NCBI GenBank assembly: GCA_949494735.1
Contig: CATABD010000016.1
Span: forward strand, 1 to 38,474
Direction: 5' to 3'
Source: an uncultured Oscillospiraceae bacterium
GTDB lineage: Bacteria > Bacillota > Clostridia > Oscillospirales > Oscillospiraceae
Length of the DNA stretch: 38,474 nt
Shown: in pieces, positions 32,086-38,474 of the stretch
How the letters are laid out: each line of letters opens with the position of its first letter
Numbering within the stretch: the first letter of the stretch is position 1
Program-made: the position numbers and the translations under genes
Notes under the pieces: model-generated
What the model was told of the DNA's origin: nothing
Databases searched by the model: none
Seen by the model: the letters and a program-made list of their open reading frames with translations, nothing else

Positions 32086-32573
32086 CGCTCCAGATCCCTC
32101 CGCTTCTCCCGGTTCACCACCGTATTCTTCACCAGCTCCTTAAAGTGAGCCAGCCGTTGCAGCACCGAGGGCCGGGACGCCTTTTTGACCTTGTTCCCGG
32201 CGTACTCGTTGAACGCGGCGGTGAGGGCGTCGGCGTCGCGGGACTTGAAGAAAATCAGGAACCGGGGCGGGTCGCTGCTCCTGTCCCGCTTGATGGCGTA
32301 GTCCACCCCATACTTCCGGGCGATGCGCTCAAAATCCTTGATGGTGGGGTCGTTGATCTCAATGTTGGACACGCCCTGATCCTGCCCGATAAGCTGCTTC
32401 ACCGTCTGCTTTCCATGGGGGATCACGGGGCTGTCCCGGCTGCGCCGCTTCTGCTGCTTGACCTCCCGGCGGTGGGCCAGATACTTGGAAATGGCCGATT
32501 TGAACATCCGGCCCGTGAGCTTGCTCCCGTTGATCGCCAGCGTGAGCGTTTTGTTTTCCACTTCCTCCTGCAA
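32082..32573 (-). CDS. pcfB: PcfB-family conjugation accessory protein
   Basis: A 163-aa basic protein of the PcfB (DUF3801) family. The N-terminus is 'VENKTLTLAINGSKLTGRMFKSAISKYLAHRREVKQQK', then 'GKQTVKQLIGQDQGVSNIEINDPTIKDFERIARKYGVDYAIKRD' and 'PRFLIFFKSRDADALTAAFNEY'. In pCF10, PcfB is a relaxosome/coupling-protein adaptor; the gene's direct link to virD4 (GTGA) fits this role. SRPSVLQRL lies near the C-terminus, followed by about 25 basic residues. The only good start is a TTG at 32573, after AGAGGTGA just beyond the upstream gene's stop. Confidence 0.9.
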   Translation of the reverse strand: MQEEVENKTLTLAINGSKLTGRMFKSAISKYLAHRREVKQQKRRSRDSPVIPHGKQTVKQLIGQDQGVSNIEINDPTIKDFERIARKYGVDYAIKRDRSSDPPRFLIFFKSRDADALTAAFNEYAGNKVKKASRPSVLQRLAHFKELVKNTVVNREKRRDLER

Positions 32574-32579
32574 AAATGA

Positions 32580-33524
32580 TCACCTCTCCTGGCCCCGGCA
32601 CTTCTGCCGGAGCTGTAAAAATTCGTTCCAGTCCTTCCCCCTGGGCGGGGTGTGGACAGCCACGGCATAGCCCTGGGCCGCGTACTTTTCTTTCAGGCGG
32701 TTCGCCGCCTCCCGCCCCGGCCCGTCCGCGTCCAGGCACAGGTCAATGCGCCGGAGCTGGGGATAGTCCCGGAGATAGCTGTCCAGCGGCCCCTCGTAAA
32801 GACCGCACAGGGCCACGGCGCTGTCCTCCACATTGCGGTGCAGGGTGCAGTAGCTCATCAGGTCGATGGGGGCCTCAAAGACGAATACCCGCATGGATTT
32901 TTCGCCGCAGGGAAGCCGGAAACCGATCTCCTTATCGCTGCCGGGGACTCCGGCCCGGAAAGATGTGCCGTCCTTGTCATAGGTGCCCCGCTTGGCGGCG
33001 TACACAGCTTTGCCCTGGCCGTCTTTCCCCACAAAAACACAGTTGTGGTATTTTCCTTCCTCGTAGAGCAGCCCAGCGGTGATGAAGTCCCGGATCACCT
33101 GGGGCGCGACACACCGGGTCTGATTCAGATAAGCGGTGACGCGGCGATTGTCCTGGTTGGGCGGTGGAAGGGCAAATGGGACGGCCTCTTTGGGGGGCGG
33201 GGGCGGCGGAGGGGCGCGATGGACACGCGCCCCTCCATGGTAGTTCAGCAGAAACTCCACCGCTTTTGTGAAGCTCATGCCTTGAAACCGTTCCAGGAAG
33301 GAGATGGCGTCCCCGCCCCGCAGCTCCGAGTAGCGGAACCAGGTGCGCCGGTCCCGGATACGGATGCTGTCCATCTCCCTAGTGGTGAAATAGCGGCCGA
33401 CTTTCTTGACGTGGTAGCCCAGGAAAGTGAGCAGGTCAGGCAGGTCGGTGTCCCTGGCGGTCTCCATTTCCTCCGCCGTGAACAGATCCTCCCAGCTATG
33501 TGCTTCCCTGGCCTGAGACATCAT
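32580..33524 (-). CDS. DUF3991 / TOPRIM primase-like protein
   Basis: A 314-aa protein with a primase architecture. Residues about 27-95 look like a CHC2-type zinc-finger fold without its cysteines ('DLPDLLTFLGYHVKKVGRYFTTREMDSIRIRDRRTWFRY', 'GGDAISFLERFQGMSFTKAVEFLLNY'). A Pro-rich linker follows, then DUF3991 ('VTAYLNQTRCVAPQVIRDFITAGLLY') and a TOPRIM domain ('VFEAPIDLMSY', 'DLCLDADGPGREAANRLKEKY', near residue 266). It probably acts on single-stranded element DNA, for replication after transfer or as a nicking partner; this is inference. The ATG at 33524 overlaps the preceding stop (ATGA). Confidence 0.88.
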   Translation of the reverse strand: MMSQAREAHSWEDLFTAEEMETARDTDLPDLLTFLGYHVKKVGRYFTTREMDSIRIRDRRTWFRYSELRGGDAISFLERFQGMSFTKAVEFLLNYHGGARVHRAPPPPPPPKEAVPFALPPPNQDNRRVTAYLNQTRCVAPQVIRDFITAGLLYEEGKYHNCVFVGKDGQGKAVYAAKRGTYDKDGTSFRAGVPGSDKEIGFRLPCGEKSMRVFVFEAPIDLMSYCTLHRNVEDSAVALCGLYEGPLDSYLRDYPQLRRIDLCLDADGPGREAANRLKEKYAAQGYAVAVHTPPRGKDWNEFLQLRQKCRGQER

Positions 33525-34540
33525 CGGGCTTCACCATCCCTGGCCGACCCTTTCTGTGAGGAACGCTGGCCGATCTCCCGCGCCGCGTCCCGCAGCTTTT
33601 TCCGAATGGATTTTTGGGGCACGATTGACATACCCTCCGGCTGTCGCGGGATGATACATCCTTTGCACACCGATGCCTCCAAATCGCGCGGGTTGTCAAT
33701 ATCCACGTATTCCGCCAGTTCAAAACGGCCACGGCCAGCTTCCAAATAGTAACGGGGCGCTGTATAGGTCTGGTCAATTTTCCATAGGTCGGACTGCCAG
33801 CGGCCCGGAGCATCGGGGCAGGGCCGTATCACCACCCCGCTTTGAAGGACTTCGCCGCCGTGGGGGAACAAGGTGGGGTAGAAGGTAAAGCGCGGATAAC
33901 CCTTCATGGGGTCCTCGCAGTTGGCAAAGCTGAATTGGAACGTGGGACATTTCTCGGTGCCCACCTCGATCCCTTCCATCCGCTCCAAACCGCTCCACTC
34001 CAGATTTACCGCCTCAATACCGGCACAGGCGGCGGCAATATCCCGGCTGGAGAAATCGTGAGCGGCCATCCTACCGGCGATCTGCTCGGTGTCCCGGACG
34101 CCGCCCATGAAATATGCGTGGGTCAAGATCAAATTCCGCTCCGCCTGGGTAAAAACAGGGCCGTTTTGCTCATAGCCTTTCAGGAGCCTAACGGCGGGGG
34201 TGATGTCATGTCCCAGCCCTTCAGAATAGCCGGGGGCTGTGTGCAGGACGATCTCCTTCTCTATTTCAATGGCAACCATGGGATCAACATAGCCATACAA
34301 ACCCTCAAAACAGCGGCTTTTCAGATGTTCCGCAAGATGTCTCAGCTCCCGAAGCTCCCTGTCGCCATGCTCAATCCCAATGGTATCCGCAAACCGGCAA
34401 AGAAGCAGCCACTCGTTTGGGCGCGGTTCGATCATGTGGGTGTAGTCGGTAAGTATGAACTGCGCCTGACCAACAGGGGACGCGATACGCACGGATTTGT
34501 TCTGCCGGATATCCCAATAGTCACTATAGGACGGGTACAT
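33521..34540 (-). CDS. Unknown 339-aa ICE protein with C-terminal shared motif
   Basis: I do not recognise this protein. It starts MYPSYSDYWDIRQNKSVRIAS at the ATG at 34540, which has AAGGGGAAG upstream; a longer frame (to 34687) would read through the spacer hairpin and into the SpaA gene and is rejected. It has no signal peptide or membrane segment. The middle ('TQAERNLILTHAYFMGGVRDTEQIAGRMAAHDFSSRDIAAAC') is helical and the second half has many aromatic residues ('YPRFTFYPTLFPHGG'). The C-terminus is QKSIRKKLRDAAREIG plus a basic tail, a variant of the shared motif. It is coupled to the primase-like gene (ATGA), so it is probably part of the DNA-processing set. Confidence 0.8.
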   Translation of the reverse strand: MYPSYSDYWDIRQNKSVRIASPVGQAQFILTDYTHMIEPRPNEWLLLCRFADTIGIEHGDRELRELRHLAEHLKSRCFEGLYGYVDPMVAIEIEKEIVLHTAPGYSEGLGHDITPAVRLLKGYEQNGPVFTQAERNLILTHAYFMGGVRDTEQIAGRMAAHDFSSRDIAAACAGIEAVNLEWSGLERMEGIEVGTEKCPTFQFSFANCEDPMKGYPRFTFYPTLFPHGGEVLQSGVVIRPCPDAPGRWQSDLWKIDQTYTAPRYYLEAGRGRFELAEYVDIDNPRDLEASVCKGCIIPRQPEGMSIVPQKSIRKKLRDAAREIGQRSSQKGSARDGEAR

Positions 34541-34560
34541 TATTGTGCTTCCCCTTTCCG

Positions 34561-34595
34561 GCGTGACGCCGCCCGGAGTGCGGGCGGCGTCACGC
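34561..34595. other. Perfect intergenic hairpin after the SpaA gene
   Basis: GCGTGACGCCGCCCG (34561-34575), a 5-nt loop, and CGGGCGGCGTCACGC (34581-34595): a flawless 15-bp stem between the SpaA-like stop and the start of the 339-aa gene. No T-run follows on either strand, so it is not a classic intrinsic terminator. A 3' stability element for the SpaA mRNA, a processing site or a regulator of downstream translation would fit. Confidence 0.65.
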
Positions 34596-34605
34596 AAAGA
34601 TGGAT

Positions 34606-37600
34606 TTAATACCCGGTCTGGGGCAGAGAGGGCACGATGGGCTTGCCGTACACAGTAGTGACCCACCGGGACACGGCCTGCACCCAAATGCCGCCGTACA
34701 CGCCGCCCACATCGGCCACATTCACAAAGGAAGCGGACGCGATGTTCTTGACAGCGATGCAGTACAGCATGGGCTTCTCCACCTGGGCAAAGCCAGCGGG
34801 AGCCTGACCGAACACGAACATGATCTCGGTGACGCGCTCGTTGGCGGCCAGCCTCAGGGCGGTGGCGGACGCCGCCAGGGTGTAGTTTTTGCTGGTGGAC
34901 AGGTTATCCGCCAGCGTCCGGGGTTCACCGCCGTTGACCCGGTAGGTGATCTTATAGGTGCCGGGGAAGTTATAGGTGCCCGTCACCACCTTGTCCAGCC
35001 GGACCTCGGCGGGCAGGGTGTCGCGCCAGTAGAAGGACGTGAGCATGACATTGGAGTTGTTGCCGATGTCGGAGAACACATAGCGCACGGGCTGGCCCGC
35101 CATGATCTGCTTGGGGCCGGTCTTGGTGATGGACACGCCGGTGGACAGGGCCTTGTTGGTCACTTCAAAGCGGACAATCTCGCCCGCGTGTTCCAGGTAG
35201 GCCGTCAGCTCCTGGTCGCTCACCCCGTAATTGGCCGGGGCCTTGACCTCCCGAATGGTGTACCGGCCCAGGGGCAGGGGCTTGGAGGTAGCCACACCCC
35301 GGCTGTCGGAGCGGATGGTATCCACCAAATTCCCGGCCTTGTCCCGAATTTCAAAAACCGCGCCCTCCAGCAGCGTCCCGGCGGGCAGGCCGTTGGTGGG
35401 GTTGTAGTCGGCGGATTTTTTGGTAATCTGGATTTGGGCGGTGATAGGGGTGTTTTTCCACTCGATCAGCGTGGTCTCCCCGGCGGTCACATAGACCGTT
35501 TTCATCTGCGTATCGGGAATATAGCCCGGATTTTCCAACTCCCGCAGATAATAGCGGCCACCGTCCGTCAGGCCCTCAATGTAGACGTAGCCGGAATTGT
35601 CGCTGGTGTACTGCCCGATGGGGGTGTTGGTGTTGTCGTAGAGCAGGAAGGTGACGCCGTAGATCCCCTGGCCGGTGACGGAATCCGTCTTATGAATCAA
35701 GATCCCGCTGAAGGGCTTATTTTTCACCGTCAGCGTGGTTGTTTTGCCATCCTGCACCGTGAAATCGTGATGGGTGGCGTCCAGCTTGAAGCCCTGCGCC
35801 GCCTCAGTCTCAACGGCATAGTAGCTGCCAGCGTCCAGGTTGACGTGGACGCGGCCATCCTTGCCGGTGGTGACGGTCTCCACCAAAGCGCCGTCCATCT
35901 TCCTGATCTCGAAGGTGGTGCCGGGGATGCGCTGGGTGCTGTCACTGGCGGACACCTTGATCAGCTCCAGCCCGCCCTCGGCCTTGTTGAAGAAGGTCAT
36001 CGTCTGCCCCTGGCCCACCTTGATTTTGATGGACTGGGGCGTGGTGTCCAGCACGTAGCCGCTGGCGGCCCTGGTTTCCCTGGCGGTGATGGTGACGCCG
36101 GGTTCCAGCCCCTCAATGACGATGCGGCCATTGCGGTCCGTCACATACTCGCCGTTGTTCGGCCCCACCACCGCGCCGCTGCTGTCGGTGACAAGGAAGG
36201 TCACGCCCTGGATGGGATCGGTGGTGCCGTCCACATACTTCTGGATGGTCAGCGTAGTCTTGGGATCGTTCTCCACCACCACATCGTTGCCACCCCCGGT
36301 TATTCCGCCCGGATTGGTGGGTGTGCCCCCGGTGCCGGAGCTGCCGGTGAGGGTGTTGACCCCATTTTTCACGGTGATCACCTGGGGTGTGGTGTTCAGT
36401 ACATAGCCATCCGGCACACGGGTCTCCACCACCACCACGGTGCTGTTGGGCACGAGGCCGGTGACGGTGGCGGTGCCGTCCTTCCCGGTGGTGCAGGTCG
36501 CCAGCACGTTCCCATTGCCGTCCTTCACCGCAAAAGAGGTATTGGGCACGGGCTTACCCGTCACAGAATCCAGCTTGGTGATGGTGAGGGAACAAAGAGG
36601 CTCGTTGAGGAAGGTCAACGTCTGCGTGTCCAGGGGGTTGACGGTGACGGTCTGCGTCTGTGTGCCGCTGTCAATGACATAGCCAGGGGCCGCTTTGACC
36701 TCCTTTGCCACGATGGTGCCCACCACGCCGGAAATGCGGATCTCGCCCTTATCATCGGTGGTGTAGAGACCGTTGCTGGACAGGTGGCCGTTGTCATTGT
36801 CCACATAGCCACCGTTGGCATAGGTGAGTTGGAACTGTGCGCCGGGGATCATCTCGCCGGATATCTTATCCTTTTTCTGGATCACCAGCGTCCCGGCCCG
36901 CTTATTCCAGAAGGTGAGCTGCTGCACACGCCCGCCCACGATCTTGATGTCCTGGGGGGTGCCGTCCAGCACGAAGCCCTCCACGGTCTTGACCTCGCGG
37001 GCAATCACGGTGGTGCCGGGTTCGATGCCCTCCAGCACGATCTCCCCGGCCTTATCCGTGTAATACACCCCATCATCCGGGCCGACAGCAGCGCCAGCGC
37101 CGTCCACCACCTTGAAGCAGACGCCGGAGAGCGGTTCATTCTCGGTGCCTTCGATAAACTTTCGGATGATCAGGGTGGTGCCCGGTTCGTTGTCAAAGAT
37201 CAGGCTGTTGGCAACGCCGGAGCGCACCACGATATTTTTCGGCGTCTCGTCCAGGATGTAGCCCACCGGGGCCTTTTTCTCGGACACCACGATGGTGGAA
37301 TTGGGGGCCAGCCCTGTGACGGTCACGGTGCCGTCGGTGCCGGTGGTGTAAAGGCCGTTGCTGGGGCCGATCACATGGCCGGAGCTGTCCCGAACCAGGA
37401 ACTCAGCGCCCTTCAACGGCTTCTTGGTCACGGCGTCCCGCTTCAAAATGGTGAGGGTGCACAGGGGATCGTCATAAAAACGAATGGTCTGTGTGTCCCC
37501 GGCGTTCACCACCACCGTCTGCGGGGTGGGGTCCTTGCGGTAGTTGTCCGGGGCGCGTTCCTCAGAAACCACATAGGTGCCGGGGAGCAGCTTGGACAAC

Positions 37601-38474
37601 ACGATCTGGCCGTTCTGATCGGTGGTGTAAAGGCCGTTGGAGGAAGTCAGCCCCTCATTATCCGGCACCAGCTCGCCGCTGGCGGTCATGATCTTGAACT
37701 GAGCGCCAGCCAGGGGCTGCTTGGTCACTTTATCGTACTTCTCAACGATAAGGCCCCCCTTGCGGGTGTTTTTGATTACCACAGTTTGGGTATCACCGCC
37801 CTGACCGATCACCACATTGGTGGAGGGGGTGTCGATGACGTACCCGCCGTCCGGCGCTTTGATTTCATTGATGACGTAAGCGCCGGGGGCGAGGTTGGAG
37901 ATGCGGATCTCCCCCTGGCTGTCGGTGGTGAAAATGCCGTTGGAGGTGAGGGAGGATGTGCCGATCACCCCGTCCAGCCCCACCTCGCAACCCGCCGCCG
38001 TGGTCACACGGAACTCGGCACCGGGCAAAGCCTCATTGGTCTGGCTGTCCCGCTTCTGAATGATCAGTTTTCCCTTGGGCTGGTTTTTGAAGGTGAGGAC
38101 GCTGGTGCGGCCCTCTTTGATCTGGATGGCCTGCGATTGGGTGTCGATGATGAATCCGGGAGGGGCCTGCACCTCGGTGACGATCACGCTCTTGCCCGGT
38201 TTCAAGCCCTCAATGCGGATCTCCCCGTTTTCATCGGTTCTGAAAATGCCGTTGGAATCGCCTATCACGCTTCCGTCCGCGTAAGTGATCTTAAACTCGG
38301 CATTTTGCAAGGTGATGGACGGGTTGGTGGCGCAAACCTTCCTGATAAGAAGGAGGCCGTCCGGCATATTGTCGAAGCGAACGGTGATAACGCTCTGCTC
38401 TCCGTTGTCCGCCAGAAATACCGTTTCGGAGGAGTTGATGATGGAGTACCCATCGGCGGGGTCCACTTCCTCCA
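34606..38474 (-). CDS. Giant SpaA/CnaB-repeat surface protein (partial, N-terminus outside window)
   Basis: At least 1288 aa, running off the right edge; the GTG at 38466 is only an artefact of the edge. It contains about 11 tandem CnaB/SpaA-like domains of 90-110 residues, each with a start like 'LTIxKxDxxTxxPLxGAxF', a middle 'NGLYTTDxxGxIxIxGLxPG', an 'ExxAPxGYxLDxTPQ' stretch and a final 'F.N' strand. The Lys, Glu and Asn at these places are those that form internal isopeptide bonds in the family. One domain has a Gly/Pro/Thr-rich loop. The last 170 residues form a different C-terminal domain ending exactly in SLPQTGY with no membrane helix or charged tail. Probably a surface adhesin of the ICE that aids mating contact. 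Confidence 0.9.
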   Translation of the reverse strand, partial: EEVDPADGYSIINSSETVFLADNGEQSVITVRFDNMPDGLLLIRKVCATNPSITLQNAEFKITYADGSVIGDSNGIFRTDENGEIRIEGLKPGKSVIVTEVQAPPGFIIDTQSQAIQIKEGRTSVLTFKNQPKGKLIIQKRDSQTNEALPGAEFRVTTAAGCEVGLDGVIGTSSLTSNGIFTTDSQGEIRISNLAPGAYVINEIKAPDGGYVIDTPSTNVVIGQGGDTQTVVIKNTRKGGLIVEKYDKVTKQPLAGAQFKIMTASGELVPDNEGLTSSNGLYTTDQNGQIVLSKLLPGTYVVSEERAPDNYRKDPTPQTVVVNAGDTQTIRFYDDPLCTLTILKRDAVTKKPLKGAEFLVRDSSGHVIGPSNGLYTTGTDGTVTVTGLAPNSTIVVSEKKAPVGYILDETPKNIVVRSGVANSLIFDNEPGTTLIIRKFIEGTENEPLSGVCFKVVDGAGAAVGPDDGVYYTDKAGEIVLEGIEPGTTVIAREVKTVEGFVLDGTPQDIKIVGGRVQQLTFWNKRAGTLVIQKKDKISGEMIPGAQFQLTYANGGYVDNDNGHLSSNGLYTTDDKGEIRISGVVGTIVAKEVKAAPGYVIDSGTQTQTVTVNPLDTQTLTFLNEPLCSLTITKLDSVTGKPVPNTSFAVKDGNGNVLATCTTGKDGTATVTGLVPNSTVVVVETRVPDGYVLNTTPQVITVKNGVNTLTGSSGTGGTPTNPGGITGGGNDVVVENDPKTTLTIQKYVDGTTDPIQGVTFLVTDSSGAVVGPNNGEYVTDRNGRIVIEGLEPGVTITARETRAASGYVLDTTPQSIKIKVGQGQTMTFFNKAEGGLELIKVSASDSTQRIPGTTFEIRKMDGALVETVTTGKDGRVHVNLDAGSYYAVETEAAQGFKLDATHHDFTVQDGKTTTLTVKNKPFSGILIHKTDSVTGQGIYGVTFLLYDNTNTPIGQYTSDNSGYVYIEGLTDGGRYYLRELENPGYIPDTQMKTVYVTAGETTLIEWKNTPITAQIQITKKSADYNPTNGLPAGTLLEGAVFEIRDKAGNLVDTIRSDSRGVATSKPLPLGRYTIREVKAPANYGVSDQELTAYLEHAGEIVRFEVTNKALSTGVSITKTGPKQIMAGQPVRYVFSDIGNNSNVMLTSFYWRDTLPAEVRLDKVVTGTYNFPGTYKITYRVNGGEPRTLADNLSTSKNYTLAASATALRLAANERVTEIMFVFGQAPAGFAQVEKPMLYCIAVKNIASASFVNVADVGGVYGGIWVQAVSRWVTTVYGKPIVPSLPQTGY

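Noticed and set aside
33521-34687. Longer start for the 339-aa protein at 34687
   Set aside because: It would be translated from the end of the SpaA gene and through a perfect hairpin, and it lacks a ribosome site; the ATG at 34540 has a good one.
34606-38474. Repetitive DNA considered as a CRISPR or tandem DNA repeat
   Set aside because: The repeats are diverged protein domains of about 90-110 codons, not short identical DNA repeats with spacers.
1-38474. tRNA, rRNA, integrase, relaxase or att sites
   Set aside because: I looked for these and saw no sequence that supports them in this window; the element's ends and relaxase must lie outside.

Overview
The window is about 38 kb from inside an integrative and conjugative element (ICE) of the Tn1549 / C. 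difficile CTn4 type. Its high G+C content, codon use and gene families point to a gut Clostridia host of the Oscillospiraceae/Ruminococcaceae kind (Flavonifractor or Faecalibacterium-like); the species cannot be fixed from this sequence. Almost all backbone genes lie on the minus strand and read from right to left, many with ATGA, GTGA or TAATG start/stop overlaps, which suggests long polycistronic transcripts. No integrase, relaxase or att site is visible, so the element continues beyond at least one end.

Right to left on the minus strand: a partial giant SpaA/CnaB-repeat surface protein ending exactly at LPQTGY (34606-38474); a 339-aa protein of unknown function; a DUF3991/TOPRIM primase-like protein; PcfB; the VirD4 coupling ATPase; a Maff2-type small membrane protein; a VirB6/TrbL-like membrane protein; a nucleic-acid cluster of a SpoVG-like protein, an MT-A70 adenine methyltransferase and a radical SAM enzyme; a DUF3848-like protein; PrgI; the VirB4 ATPase; a PAPS-reductase/DndC-like enzyme; a previously easy-to-miss 55-aa ORF; a C40 (NlpC/P60) peptidase; DUF4315; DUF4366; topoisomerase III; a Cys-rich VLP protein; an ArdC-YodL-DUF4316 protein; a transposon-transfer-assisting protein; a 2722-aa methylase-helicase; DUF3848; and a tandem DUF3849 protein.

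The methylase-helicase gene (2840-13805) carries two nested items. A complete 2797-nt group II intron (5008-7804), with its own RT/HNH protein, sits just after helicase motif II; removing it restores one open frame with a Leu codon at the junction. A complete tnpV gene with its own Shine-Dalgarno is read in the +1 frame inside the Gly/Asp/Pro-rich linker of the same protein.

The plus strand carries cargo: an AbiEi antitoxin with an operator-overlapped promoter and a decayed AbiEii toxin (1355-2065), an 81-aa conserved protein (2585-2830), and a HepT/MntA toxin-antitoxin pair with its own terminator (19357-20009).

The observation I would follow first is a short C-terminal motif, about [RK]-x-S-[VI]-x-x-x-L followed by a basic tail. 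It recurs in nine otherwise unrelated backbone proteins (antirestriction, helicase, SpoVG-like, PcfB, DUF3848, DUF3849 and others), including the 55-aa ORF that contains little else. It could be a shared docking or type IV secretion tag for proteins that act in the recipient.
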